Shown here in pieces: positions 1 to 7,362 of a DNA stretch of 10,287 nt. The translations under genes were made by a program, and so were the position numbers. Numbering within the stretch: position 1 is the first letter of the stretch; every line of letters starts with the position of its first letter. Source of the DNA: Oligoflexia bacterium (GTDB lineage Bacteria; Bdellovibrionota; UBA1018; CAIMNF01); the NCBI GenBank assembly GCA_903858975.1, contig CAIOKW010000347.1, positions 1 to 10,287 of the forward strand, given 5' to 3'. The notes under the pieces were generated by a model. The model saw nothing but the letters and a program-made list of their open reading frames with translations, did not search any database and was not told the DNA's origin.

Positions 1-1559
1 AATTCATCCTTACCGCCTGATTCACCACAAATTCCTAAGTTTAAGCCATGCTTCTGTCCCTCATCTGCGAGAAGCTTCATCATTCGAATAAAACCTAGGT
101 GATAAGGAGAATAGAGATCTTGGAGGTCTGGATTCATTCGGTCCACTGCAAGGGAATATTGCATCAGATCGTTGGTTCCAACGCTGATGAACGAGACGAA
201 CTCTTTCAGTTCCTTCATTTCGAATATCAAAGATGGAATTTCAATCATAGTCCCGAGTTTGAAAGACTTGTTTTTATAGCTAGGGTCTGAAAGGAGCTCC
301 TGTTGACACTCATCCACCAAAAGCTTCATTTTTTTTGCTTCGGCCGCATGACTCACCATCGGAGTCATGATGGAGAGGTTTCCGAATTCATTGGCAAGGA
401 GGAGGGCCTTGATTTGAGTCTTGAATAGAGGAAGATCTTTCAGGCAATAACGAATTGCGCGAACACCCAGGAAAGGGTTTTCCTCTTTTTTGATTTGAAT
501 ATAATCGATGGGCTTGTCGCCCCCAACGTCGAGGGTTCTGATGATAACTTCTTTGGACGAGAAGAGACTTAAAACTTGATGGTACGCTGCCCTCTGCTCA
601 TCTAAGCTTGGAGCGGATTTACGCTCCATAAAAAGGAATTCAGTTCTGAAAAGTCCAATTCCTTCTGAGTCGCCTGATAGTGCAGCTTTTGCATCCTCAA
701 AATTTCCAATATTCCCCATAAGGTTCATGGAGTGGAGATCGTGGGTGCTGGTTTTCTTACCTACGAAATGAGTGAGAGCATTTTGTTCAGATTGTTGGGC
801 TAGAATGATTTTTTGGAAATAGTCTCGAGTGTTAAGTTTGGTCGCCTCAAAAACTGAACCTTCTTTTCCATCAAGCGCGATTTCCATTCCTGTGGTGATC
901 GTCTGAGTGATACCCGACAGGCCACTGATGGCAGGGATTCCAAGGGTTCTCGCTATGATTGCAGTATGAGAAGTTTCTCCACCCTTTTCAGTCAGTATAC
1001 CCATCACTTTGTCTCGATCGAGTCCAATGGTTTGGGAGGGGGTGAGGTCTTCAGTGATGAGAATGACCTGGCCTTTCATTCCGCTCAGTGAGGAACGGCT
1101 CTCAGGATGAAGTGCGTGAAGGAGCTGCGCGCGAAGGTCTTTAAGGTCTAAAACTCGCTCTCGCATGTAATCGGAGTCCGCCTCACTAAATACCTGAATG
1201 TGGAGCTCAAAGCTCATACGAATGGCGGACTCTGCGGTTTGCTGATCTTGCTGGATGGAGGCTTTGATGGGTTGAATCAGTTCCTCATCTTGAAGCATCA
1301 TCAGGTGGGCTTCAAAGATTTCCGCTTCTTCCGGTCCTACATCCCGCTTCGTTTTTTCAATCATGAGCTCGATTGATTTTAAAACGGACGTTTGGGCTAA
1401 TTCGAAACGGGCCATTTCGATCGCTTCACCTTGAAACGGCTTTTCAAGCATCGGTGCTTCTTCTTGAAGGACAAAAGCTGAACCAACAGCAATTCCTTTG
1501 GAAACGCCGTTTCCGCAAACGATCGGAGCAAAGGGATGCTTGCTGCTGACCACGCCCAT
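1..1559 (-). CDS. ptsI: PTS Enzyme I (phosphoenolpyruvate-protein phosphotransferase), C-terminus cut by window edge
   Basis: Cytoplasmic first enzyme of the sugar phosphotransferase system: it autophosphorylates from PEP and passes the phosphate to HPr. The visible part is 519 codons starting at the ATG at 1559-1557; family members are about 570-590 residues, so roughly the last 50-70 are missing. The phosphohistidine site GGETSHTAIIAR is present with His198 (E. coli His189). The PEP-binding barrel follows, with GLFRTEFLFM, RTLDVGGDKP, EENPFLGVRAIR, GTMIEIPS and FISVGTNDLMQYSLAVDR. The catalytic cysteine is Cys511 in GICGES, close to the window edge. The start is supported by AAGGAG at 1574-1569, which overlaps the ptsH stop codon and lies 9 nt before the ATG. 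It lies 13 bp downstream of ptsH and is the last visible gene of the PTS operon. The reading frame is intact throughout. A nitrogen-type EI (PtsP) is unlikely because no N-terminal GAF domain is present. Confidence 0.95.
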   Translation of the reverse strand, partial: MGVVSSKHPFAPIVCGNGVSKGIAVGSAFVLQEEAPMLEKPFQGEAIEMARFELAQTSVLKSIELMIEKTKRDVGPEEAEIFEAHLMMLQDEELIQPIKASIQQDQQTAESAIRMSFELHIQVFSEADSDYMRERVLDLKDLRAQLLHALHPESRSSLSGMKGQVILITEDLTPSQTIGLDRDKVMGILTEKGGETSHTAIIARTLGIPAISGLSGITQTITTGMEIALDGKEGSVFEATKLNTRDYFQKIILAQQSEQNALTHFVGKKTSTHDLHSMNLMGNIGNFEDAKAALSGDSEGIGLFRTEFLFMERKSAPSLDEQRAAYHQVLSLFSSKEVIIRTLDVGGDKPIDYIQIKKEENPFLGVRAIRYCLKDLPLFKTQIKALLLANEFGNLSIMTPMVSHAAEAKKMKLLVDECQQELLSDPSYKNKSFKLGTMIEIPSLIFEMKELKEFVSFISVGTNDLMQYSLAVDRMNPDLQDLYSPYHLGFIRMMKLLADEGQKHGLNLGICGESGGKDE

Positions 1560-1568
1560 TGAGACTTG

Positions 1569-1574
1569 CTCCTT
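1569..1574 (-). promoter_or_regulatory. Shine-Dalgarno site of ptsI, overlapping ptsH stop
   Basis: The minus strand reads AAGGAG, 9 nt before the ptsI ATG. Its first bases overlap the ptsH TAA stop, so a ribosome finishing HPr sits on the EI initiation site. This fixes the ptsI start and implies translational coupling. Confidence 0.75.
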
Positions 1575-1833
1575 AAGACTTGAATTCGTTATTCACGAGC
1601 TCTGAAATCGCAATAGAGGCTTGCTCAGCGTCTGGGCCGTCCAGGATCAGCTTAAACTCTTGGTCTTTTTTAAGGCTTAAACTCATAAGTGCCATAATCG
1701 ATTTTGCGCTCTTGGTTTGATTATTCACTGAGATTTGAATCGTGGATTGAAACTCAGATGCTTTTTTTGCGAGAATTCCCGCTGGACGAGCGTGGAGGCC
1801 TTCTGCGTTTTTAATTTTTAGTTGTAGTTCCAT
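1573..1833 (-). CDS. ptsH: HPr phosphocarrier protein
   Basis: Small cytoplasmic phosphocarrier that takes phosphate from Enzyme I and gives it to EIIA. At 86 residues it is the usual HPr size. The active site GLHARPAG carries His14 (His15 in the classical numbering). A second signature, AKSIMALMSL, holds Ser45, aligned with the regulatory Ser46 phosphorylated by HPr kinase in Firmicutes and in some proteobacteria. Whether this organism has HprK cannot be told from the window. The start overlaps the last 16 bp of the EIICBA gene, with GGAG at 1844-1841 placed 7 nt before the ATG. ptsI follows 13 bp later. The motif match and the neighbours make the assignment secure. It could serve only the adjacent permease or be the general HPr of the cell. 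Confidence 0.96.
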   Translation of the reverse strand: MELQLKIKNAEGLHARPAGILAKKASEFQSTIQISVNNQTKSAKSIMALMSLSLKKDQEFKLILDGPDAEQASIAISELVNNEFKS

Positions 1834-3734
1834 AATGTATCTCCAGTCTTAATCGTAGTAAGGGGTGGGTTCGTGTTTTTTAGATTTTTAAGGTGTTCAG
1901 GATTCGTGATCACGATGGGCGTCACTAAAGAAGTGGCTTTTGCGGTGATGAGATTCATATCGAACTCGATCAGTTTTTGGCCCTTCGTAATTTTGTCCCC
2001 ATCTTTGACAAAAGCCTTAAATCCCTCGCCATTCATTTTGACCGTATCAATCCCTACGTGAATGAGGAGCTCGATGCCGTCTTGAGATAAAAGCCCGATG
2101 GCGTGATGGGTGTGAAAAAGAGTAGCGACTTCCCCATCAAAGGGAGCGACCACGGTGTTAGAGCTGGGAAGGATTCCGATCGTTCTTCCCATGATTTCTT
2201 GATTGAATGTGGTATCAGGGATTTCTGAGAGCGGGATAATTTTTCCAGAAAGGGGTGATATAATTGAGGCTTGAACCCCTGACTTCATCAAAGTCTCAAT
2301 TTCAGTTTTTAAGAAATCAGATTCAACACCAAAAACGATCTGAACATTTCCGCCGCCCGCTTTCATGACTCCTGCGGCACCGAGGCGCTTGAGCTGTGTT
2401 TGATCAAGTTTGTTATCGTCATTGAGTGTGAGACGTAGTCGGGTGATGCATGCATCGAGGGTTTTGATGTTTGCAGATCCGCCAATGGCCGTGAGAACGC
2501 CCATCGCTTTTTCTTTCAATTGCGGTTTCGATGGGGAAGTTTCCGCTGACTCCTCATCTTGAACTTCCTCCTCTCTTCCAGGGGTTTTGAAATTGAAGAA
2601 CCCAATCGCCCAATAGAAGACTACGAAATAGGTAATGGCGATAATAGGGCCGACGACTAGGAATAAGAGGCTCATGTTTTTCTGATTAAAATAACCAAGC
2701 CCAAGGTCAATCAAAGAAGAAGAAAAGGTATAGCCGAGGTGGATATCAAAAAGAGAGGTCAGATATCCTGAGAAAAAGGTAATCGCTGCATGCGCCAGAT
2801 AAAGGGGAGGTGCAACGAAGGTATAGGCAAACTCGATCGGCTCTGTGATTCCTGTAATGATGGAAGTGAGGGCGGCCGAAAGCATTACGCCTGCGATCAT
2901 TTTTCGACGCTCTTTTTTTGCTCTTAAGGTCATCGCTAAGGCAGCAGCAGGAAGTCCAAAAATCATGATCGGGAATTCGGATGCCATAAATCGACCCGCG
3001 CTCGCATCTCCCGCAAAGTAACGAGTGGCCTCTCCATGAACCACTTTGCCTGCGGCGGTGGTATATTCGCCGAACTCATAAAGGAAGCTCGGGTAAAAAA
3101 CATGATGAAGCCCAACTGGAATCAAGAGTCGTTTCACAGAAGCATAGATGCTCGGTCCAAAGTATGAACCCATGACGGATTCGCCGAAATTGTGAATTCC
3201 ATTTTGGATCGGTGGCCAGATCACCACAAAGATGAGGGCTAGCAGCACAGAACCTGCAACAGATAGGATCGGAACGAGGCGTTTTCCAGAAAAGAACCCA
3301 AGAACGGGCGGGAGCTTCACGGTGTGGAAGCGATTGTAGAGGGTAGACACGAGGAAGCCCACGCAGATCCCTCCAAATACACCCGTGTTGATGGCAGTGC
3401 TGAGTTGAAGAATGTCTCCGAATGTTTTGAGTACAGTGGTGAACGCAAAAAAACCAGTTACGGCTGCAAGTCCTGAGACCCCAGCACCACCCGTAAATGC
3501 AATAGCGACGCCAATAGCGAAGATGAGGGAGAGCTGCTCAAAAACGCTCAAGCCCGAAGAATAAAGGACCTTACCCAAATGATAAGAAATGCTGGTGTCG
3601 TTCTTGGTGAAATCGGTGAGAATCCTTCCTAATGCGACCATCAGTCCCGCAGCGGGTAATACGCTCACGGGCACCATGAGTGCCTGCCCTAATCGCTGTA
3701 GAGTAGAGAAACTACGATTCCAAAGATTTTGCAT
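1818..3734 (-). CDS. PTS permease EIICBA, glucose/N-acetylglucosamine family
   Basis: Inner-membrane sugar transporter that phosphorylates its substrate during uptake. The 638 residues carry all three domains in the order C-B-A. EIIC (about 1-385) is hydrophobic, with family motifs LPVSVLP-like at 21-27, AGDASAGRFM at 241-250, FGLPAAALAM at 259-268 and GITEPIEF at 295-302, ending in FKTPGRE. An acidic Ser/Pro linker (about 388-407) follows. EIIB (about 408-485) has phosphocysteine Cys429 in LDACITRLRL. EIIA (about 490-638) has His544 in HTHHAIG and phosphorylated His559 in LLIHVGIDTV, spaced 15 residues apart like His75/His90 of E. coli EIIA-Glc. The domain order is that of B. subtilis PtsG and E. 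coli NagE. By eye, parts of EIIC resemble PtsG and others NagE, so glucose versus N-acetylglucosamine is undecided and I give no symbol. The ATG has only a weak ribosome site. It is the first gene of the operon and its end overlaps ptsH by 16 bp. Confidence 0.93.
   Translation of the reverse strand: MQNLWNRSFSTLQRLGQALMVPVSVLPAAGLMVALGRILTDFTKNDTSISYHLGKVLYSSGLSVFEQLSLIFAIGVAIAFTGGAGVSGLAAVTGFFAFTTVLKTFGDILQLSTAINTGVFGGICVGFLVSTLYNRFHTVKLPPVLGFFSGKRLVPILSVAGSVLLALIFVVIWPPIQNGIHNFGESVMGSYFGPSIYASVKRLLIPVGLHHVFYPSFLYEFGEYTTAAGKVVHGEATRYFAGDASAGRFMASEFPIMIFGLPAAALAMTLRAKKERRKMIAGVMLSAALTSIITGITEPIEFAYTFVAPPLYLAHAAITFFSGYLTSLFDIHLGYTFSSSLIDLGLGYFNQKNMSLLFLVVGPIIAITYFVVFYWAIGFFNFKTPGREEEVQDEESAETSPSKPQLKEKAMGVLTAIGGSANIKTLDACITRLRLTLNDDNKLDQTQLKRLGAAGVMKAGGGNVQIVFGVESDFLKTEIETLMKSGVQASIISPLSGKIIPLSEIPDTTFNQEIMGRTIGILPSSNTVVAPFDGEVATLFHTHHAIGLLSQDGIELLIHVGIDTVKMNGEGFKAFVKDGDKITKGQKLIEFDMNLITAKATSLVTPIVITNPEHLKNLKNTNPPLTTIKTGDTLWNYN
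1841..1844 (-). promoter_or_regulatory. Shine-Dalgarno site of ptsH inside the EIICBA gene
   Basis: GGAG on the minus strand, 7 nt before the ptsH ATG, is embedded in the last codons of the permease gene. The permease stop lies inside ptsH, which suggests coupled translation. Confidence 0.65.
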
Positions 3735-3753
3735 GGTCCGAAATATCCCAAGG

Positions 3754-3769
3754 TGTCATGATTTTGACA
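3754..3769. promoter_or_regulatory. Operator-like inverted repeat in the PTS divergent region
   Basis: TGTCA and TGACA form a perfect inverted repeat separated by 6 bp. It lies 20 bp before the EIICBA start and overlaps the candidate -35 hexamer of the divergent gene. The position suits a repressor or activator acting on one or both promoters. Five-base arms occur by chance fairly often, so this is a candidate only. Confidence 0.35.
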
Positions 3770-3792
3770 AGCAATATCATCAGAAATCAAAT
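3764..3792 (+). promoter_or_regulatory. Candidate sigma-70 promoter for the 401-aa gene
   Basis: A perfect TTGACA (3764-3769) is followed after 17 bp by TCAAAT (3787-3792), which matches 4 of 6 bases of the -10 consensus. It would give a leader of about 60 nt before the ATG at 3862. On the opposite strand only weaker candidates for the PTS operon are seen, such as TTGTCA with GATATT 17 bp on, which would start transcription almost at the EIICBA ATG. Confidence 0.4.
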
Positions 3793-3861
3793 CCAGGACC
3801 GTCAAAGTTTTTACTAGACTCCGGGGAGCTTTCTCGATTTAATGGACGCGGGGGGTAATTT

Positions 3862-5067
3862 ATGAACACTAACGCACCTGTGATTGTCTTCGGAGAAGGT
3901 TCAGCTTCCGTATTTCTGATTCAAGAACTTTTAAAACGTAATGAAAACATCGTCTGGATTAGCGGATCTGGAGCTCGACTGCTACCGGTAATGCCCAGCG
4001 TTAAAGGCGAAGCTGCAGTAGCCGCTCTTTTAGAGGCTCAGGCGCAACTTCAGACTGATACCCTTAGCCCTTCGCTCGAGCAGGGCGTTTGCCACCGAGT
4101 TTTCCGCAATAAGGGATTTAAGCTCCCAACCTGGAAAAAGTCATCACAGGTCGAGGCTCAAAAAGAAGCATTTAAAACGAACGTATGGACGCCTGAGCAA
4201 GCATTCTTGGGCTTGCAAGAGTTTCGATTAAAAGGTCTCCATCCCACGCTTTTGGAAGAACAAATGCGTACTTCTTTTGAGAATCATCCCCAGATCACGA
4301 AAATTCAGAGTGCTCCAGTGCTGGAATTTGAAGTTTATGAGCATGGTGGGAAAATCCAACTCGCTAACGGACTCATCACGGAGTTCAAAGCATTCTATTT
4401 CTGCGATGAAATGGGAGAGCTTAAAGCCATTCCAAAATTAATGACTGTTTTCAAACATCAAATGAGTAGCATCAAAATGGGCGATCGTATGAGTGCACTT
4501 CAAGTGGTTTTTCACCACTCAGTGCCGCTCAAACAAATGATTGATACCGGGCTTGTGATCCCTATGAATCGTGATTCGGGCGAAACGTTTGACCGAGATG
4601 TGCTTGGATACTTTGTAGAGCCCACTCGTTCCGTGTGGACTGTATTTCTTCAGTCATCTGAGTGTGAAGAGAATCACGAGATCATGAAGAAGCTTCGTAA
4701 ACTGAAGCAATCACTGAATCGTGCATTTGACAGCCCTGAATTTCTTCCTGAGGGTAAGAAAGAATTTATGGCAACCGTTGAAAAGGAACAAGTTCGTTTT
4801 GAAGAGAACTACCTCATCACCGCAGGTTCCATTAAAGAAAGCTCATCAAATCCAGACTTCGTTCTTCTCAATGATGGATTCGGTTTCTCAGCTTCTTTAG
4901 AGCGACTGGCGAAGCATTTCGGTTATTCTGATTTGGACTTAGATTTATTTACGGCGCTCGAAACAGACCCAGTCTCGATTGAAGCTTCAGAAATTGACCT
5001 GATCGAGATGCCCGCTCATCTGACAGAGATCTCATCTGAGCTGCACATGAGCCAAGACACGATTTGA
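3862..5067 (+). CDS. Uncharacterised protein with Rossmann-like N-terminus, possibly a degenerate flavoprotein
   Basis: I do not recognise this 401-residue protein. It has no signal peptide or membrane segment and is probably cytoplasmic. The N-terminus (6-34) is a beta strand, then GEGSAS (11-16), a helix and a second strand, VWIS. This resembles a dinucleotide-binding fold, but with Ser in place of the third glycine of GxGxxG. Residues about 153-182 alternate short strands around LANGLITEFKAFYFCDE, like the region of FAD oxidoreductases where a substituent strand precedes the second nucleotide motif. Residues 332-349 (DFVLLNDGFGFSASLERL) resemble the C-terminal flavin-contacting stretch. 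A Lys-rich helix lies at 275-287, and the tail from about 356 is acidic. The start is the first in-frame ATG after a run of six G (3850-3855), a fair ribosome site. It is transcribed divergently from the PTS operon, and its last 36 bp overlap comF tail to tail. The coding frame looks genuine: long, and not mirrored by a recognisable gene on the other strand. Function is unknown; the flavoprotein idea is inference. Confidence 0.8.
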   Translation: MNTNAPVIVFGEGSASVFLIQELLKRNENIVWISGSGARLLPVMPSVKGEAAVAALLEAQAQLQTDTLSPSLEQGVCHRVFRNKGFKLPTWKKSSQVEAQKEAFKTNVWTPEQAFLGLQEFRLKGLHPTLLEEQMRTSFENHPQITKIQSAPVLEFEVYEHGGKIQLANGLITEFKAFYFCDEMGELKAIPKLMTVFKHQMSSIKMGDRMSALQVVFHHSVPLKQMIDTGLVIPMNRDSGETFDRDVLGYFVEPTRSVWTVFLQSSECEENHEIMKKLRKLKQSLNRAFDSPEFLPEGKKEFMATVEKEQVRFEENYLITAGSIKESSSNPDFVLLNDGFGFSASLERLAKHFGYSDLDLDLFTALETDPVSIEASEIDLIEMPAHLTEISSELHMSQDTI

Positions 5068-5760
5068 TTTTGGACGATAACCAATACTTCCTGCCCAGAT
5101 TTTAGATCTCGGCAGGAAGCTTTGGATCACCTTGGCAGATTTCGTAAGTGTACTGCCACTGGTAATGAGATCATCGACCAAAAGAATTCGAATCTCCTCA
5201 CCGTTCAAAACTTTTTCTTCTAATCTTCTAAATAGCGGAGAATTCCAACCAAACTGGGTATGAATTTGGAATGGATTCTTAGAAAACTCTCGATCAAAGT
5301 GTCCAAGCCCAGTTTGTCGGTCTGGGTCTTTGGATTTAAGCTCCAAGAGCGGGAGTAGGGGTAGATCAAGAGCCTTCGAATAATGCTGTGCGATTTCATA
5401 CGCGGAATCCTGCCCGCGATTGAAAGATCGCTTTTGATTTTGAGGGATGGGGACAATTGCAAAAAAATGGAGTTCGATCAGTTGCTTCCGTAGCACTTCC
5501 GGAACTTGAAACAAAATTCTTTGGAGCTGCGATCCACGATACTCCTTCCATTTGCGAATGATGGCTTGAGTGGTTTCAAAGGCATAGACCAGCGGAGCAA
5601 TTCCTTGAATGGATTCGTGGTGGGAGCAAAGAATTTGAGTGTTTCTCAAGATCAGGCGTTCGCAGGATGCGCAGATGACCTGGTGGGTAGGATGTCGGCA
5701 GCCTGGACATAAGAAAAATTTGGGCAAATAATTTTGGAGTCTAGGTGAGAGCATAAGCAT
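5032..5760 (-). CDS. comF: ComF/GntX-family phosphoribosyltransferase-like protein
   Basis: ComF-family proteins are linked to DNA uptake during transformation (ComF/ComFC) or, as GntX/YhgH, to use of DNA as nutrient. This one has 242 residues, the usual size. The N-terminus carries a four-cysteine zinc-finger-like knuckle, Cys18-x2-Cys21 and Cys30-x2-Cys33, with another Cys at 45. The family signature VPIPQNQKRSFNRGQ lies at 103-117, and DRQTGLGHFDRE at 147-158. The PRPP-loop motif ILLVDDLITSGST is at 192-204, typical of type I phosphoribosyltransferase folds. No clear Shine-Dalgarno precedes the ATG at 5760; a second in-frame ATG at 5754 is an equally possible start. It is the last gene of the cluster, 30 bp after rlmH. 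Its 3' end overlaps the convergent 401-aa gene and no terminator is seen. Whether the cell is naturally competent cannot be told from this. Confidence 0.88.
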   Translation of the reverse strand: MLMLSPRLQNYLPKFFLCPGCRHPTHQVICASCERLILRNTQILCSHHESIQGIAPLVYAFETTQAIIRKWKEYRGSQLQRILFQVPEVLRKQLIELHFFAIVPIPQNQKRSFNRGQDSAYEIAQHYSKALDLPLLPLLELKSKDPDRQTGLGHFDREFSKNPFQIHTQFGWNSPLFRRLEEKVLNGEEIRILLVDDLITSGSTLTKSAKVIQSFLPRSKIWAGSIGYRPKSNRVLAHVQLR

Positions 5761-5790
5761 GGACTACACCATGCAACCCTTTTGCCAGAC

Positions 5791-6303
5791 TTAGCCTTCA
5801 TTGTGATAGGGATGTCCTTTTGAATAGGAAAGCGCCCGGTAGATTTGTTCAACCAAGATCAGGCGAGCAAGCTCGTGAGAAAGGGTCTGAGGACCAAGAC
5901 TGACCTTCTTATGGGCGGTGGCGAGAATGTTATGGCCAAGACCAAGACTTCCTCCAATGAAGAGCACCAATTCTCCTGATGCACGATCTTCAATCTCTTG
6001 GAAGGACGATGCCCATTCCGTAGTTCGCATCGCTTTCCCGGTCTCATCAAGGCACCACAGTGTGGGTGTGCGTCCGGCTTTTGATTTGAAACTCGGACTT
6101 TGGAGAAGTTCAATGAGTTGATCCCCTTCTTTTTCAGGAATCAGGCTTCGCGTGGAATCATTTTTTTCTGGAACGGGAATCGGTTTTAACTCTATGACAT
6201 TGAATTCCGTATATCTGCCGAGTCTTTTTGTAAACTCCGCCACGGCTAATTCAAGTCCAGGAGTTTTTAGCTTCCCGTAACAAACGAGCGTAACTTTTTT
6301 CAT
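5791..6303 (-). CDS. rlmH: 23S rRNA pseudouridine-1915 N3-methyltransferase RlmH
   Basis: SPOUT-class SAM methyltransferase that methylates pseudouridine 1915 in helix 69 of 23S rRNA on assembled 70S ribosomes. It has 170 residues, slightly longer than the 155-160 usual; the extra length lies in the middle (about 43-80). The SAM-binding knot region has LFIGGSLGLG at 114-123. The strongly conserved C-terminus, with LSHELARL at 141-148, LVEQIYRA at 150-157 and GHPYH at 163-167, is the family hallmark. The ATG at 6303 lies 8 bp after the rsfS stop and has only a weak GAGAG ribosome site within that spacer, so expression probably depends on translation of rsfS. It belongs with rsfS as a late ribosome-function gene; this pairing is common in bacteria. 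Confidence 0.95.
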   Translation of the reverse strand: MKKVTLVCYGKLKTPGLELAVAEFTKRLGRYTEFNVIELKPIPVPEKNDSTRSLIPEKEGDQLIELLQSPSFKSKAGRTPTLWCLDETGKAMRTTEWASSFQEIEDRASGELVLFIGGSLGLGHNILATAHKKVSLGPQTLSHELARLILVEQIYRALSYSKGHPYHNEG

Positions 6304-6311
6304 CTCTCGGA

Positions 6312-6719
6312 TCAGTGCTGAACGGAAGTGATGAATAATTCTTGTGGGATCGGAACTTTCTTCGCGTTATGCCAAAGTTGTTCAAGATCATAGAAGTCAC
6401 GAAGTGCATCGAGAAATACATGGACGACCATATCACCGTAATCAACAATGACCCAGCGACCTTCGCGGTAGCCTTCGACACAAACCGGAGTATAGCCTTC
6501 TTCTTTGAGTTCAATCATGACCGAATCAGCGATGGCTTGAACTTGGCGATCGGAGTGTCCAGAGCAGATCACAAAATAGTCAGTAAAAGTGGAGAGTTCT
6601 TTCAGATCAAGAATCTTGATCGTATCCGCTTTCTTATTTGCAGCTGCTTGAACGCTAAAAAATGCCTTCGCGAGAGATGCCTCGCTCACTTGAATTACAG
6701 TTGTTTGCTCAGGTGCCAT
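6312..6719 (-). CDS. rsfS: Ribosomal silencing factor RsfS (DUF143 family)
   Basis: RsfS binds ribosomal protein L14 on the 50S subunit and blocks joining with 30S, lowering translation during nutrient limitation. The 135-residue protein has the full conserved core (about 14-118): ILDLKELSTFTDYFVICSG at 36-54, DRQVQAIADSV at 57-67, and GYREGRWVIVDYGDMVVHVF at 83-102 followed by the FYDLEQLW block at 109-116. The start overlaps the last 11 bp of nadD. AAGGA at 6733-6729 stands 9 nt before the ATG and supports this start. nadD-rsfS-rlmH is a conserved gene order in many bacteria. There is nothing odd in length or residues. Confidence 0.96.
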   Translation of the reverse strand: MAPEQTTVIQVSEASLAKAFFSVQAAANKKADTIKILDLKELSTFTDYFVICSGHSDRQVQAIADSVMIELKEEGYTPVCVEGYREGRWVIVDYGDMVVHVFLDALRDFYDLEQLWHNAKKVPIPQELFITSVQH

Positions 6720-7362
6720 AGAGCTGGTTCCTTTCGATATATTCGAACACTCCTCGAGGGAGGTATCTTTGGGTTTCGTCTTTTTTTGCTAAAGCAAATT
6801 TTTCACGAATCTCGGTTGAAGAGATTTCGCTCGCGGTGGTTTCAACAAATCGCAAGATCCGTTTAGAACCTGAAATTTGAAATTCAAGCTCATCCGTAGT
6901 GGGGGTTAAGATTCGTTTTGAAACAAGTGCTTCAATGCCAATTTTTAGGTCTGCAATTTTTTTAGGCTTACGAAGGAGTACAATCCAATCACTCATGGCA
7001 AGAACATCCGGAAACCGTGACCAACGAGGGAGGGATTCAAACTGGTCAGTTCCAATCACAAACGCGATCTTGGGGTATTTTTGACCTAAGAGGCTTAGGA
7101 GTTGCCAGGTGTATTGAATTTTTTCTTTGCCTTCGATCAAATCAATTTCAGCGCAATCTGAAAAAGCAATCCGGCTCATTTCAGCGCGTTGATCAAATGA
7201 AGTGCTCACCGTTTTAAGCGGGGTACCGTACGACGGAACCACAACAACTCGAGCTACGTTTGGATTGGCTTTCACGCCAGCAATCGCCTCGAGGTGTCCA
7301 ATATGAGGGGGGTTAAAGCTCCCGCCAACTACCGCGGTATGCTCGGAAAAAGAAAGACTCAT
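6709..7362 (-). CDS. nadD: Nicotinate-mononucleotide adenylyltransferase NadD
   Basis: Transfers AMP from ATP to nicotinate mononucleotide to give deaminated NAD, a step of NAD synthesis in the cytosol. The protein has 217 residues, normal for the family. The nucleotidyltransferase motif GGSFNPPHIGHL (13-24) contains the HxGH-type histidines. GTDQFESLPRW at 104-114 is the family's substrate-site block, and ISSTEIRE at 180-187 is the C-terminal ATP-binding signature. The ATG overlaps the obgE stop in an ATGA arrangement (4 bp). A GGAG about 11 nt upstream lies within obgE. Its 3' end overlaps rsfS by 11 bp, so obgE-nadD-rsfS are probably translated in a coupled manner. Confidence 0.96.
   Translation of the reverse strand: MSLSFSEHTAVVGGSFNPPHIGHLEAIAGVKANPNVARVVVVPSYGTPLKTVSTSFDQRAEMSRIAFSDCAEIDLIEGKEKIQYTWQLLSLLGQKYPKIAFVIGTDQFESLPRWSRFPDVLAMSDWIVLLRKPKKIADLKIGIEALVSKRILTPTTDELEFQISGSKRILRFVETTASEISSTEIREKFALAKKDETQRYLPRGVFEYIERNQLYGT

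Noticed and set aside
99..290. Plus-strand 63-codon open frame at the left edge
   Set aside because: Antisense to the conserved C-terminal part of Enzyme I.
3757..3759. Upstream ATG on the minus strand as a longer EIICBA start
   Set aside because: It is out of frame with the permease by one base, so it cannot extend the protein.
3589..3858. Plus-strand 89-codon open frame ending just before the 401-aa gene
   Set aside because: Most of it is antisense to the EIICBA N-terminus, it has no family resemblance, and its apparent link to the next gene is only the stop at 3856-3858 next to the ribosome site.
5014..5052. Direct repeat CTCATCTGA (5015-5023 and 5031-5039) and a GCTCAT/ATGAGC pairing near the convergent gene ends
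   Set aside because: The arms are short, the loop would be long and no T-run follows on either strand, so it does not qualify as a terminator; it lies in coding sequence.
5220..5462. Minus-strand 80-codon open frame inside comF
   Set aside because: It is an alternative frame of comF; the comF frame carries all the family motifs on both sides without a frameshift.
6342..6866. Plus-strand 174-codon open frame
   Set aside because: It is fully antisense to rsfS and the end of nadD, both unmistakable conserved genes; its composition is that of a reverse-strand shadow.
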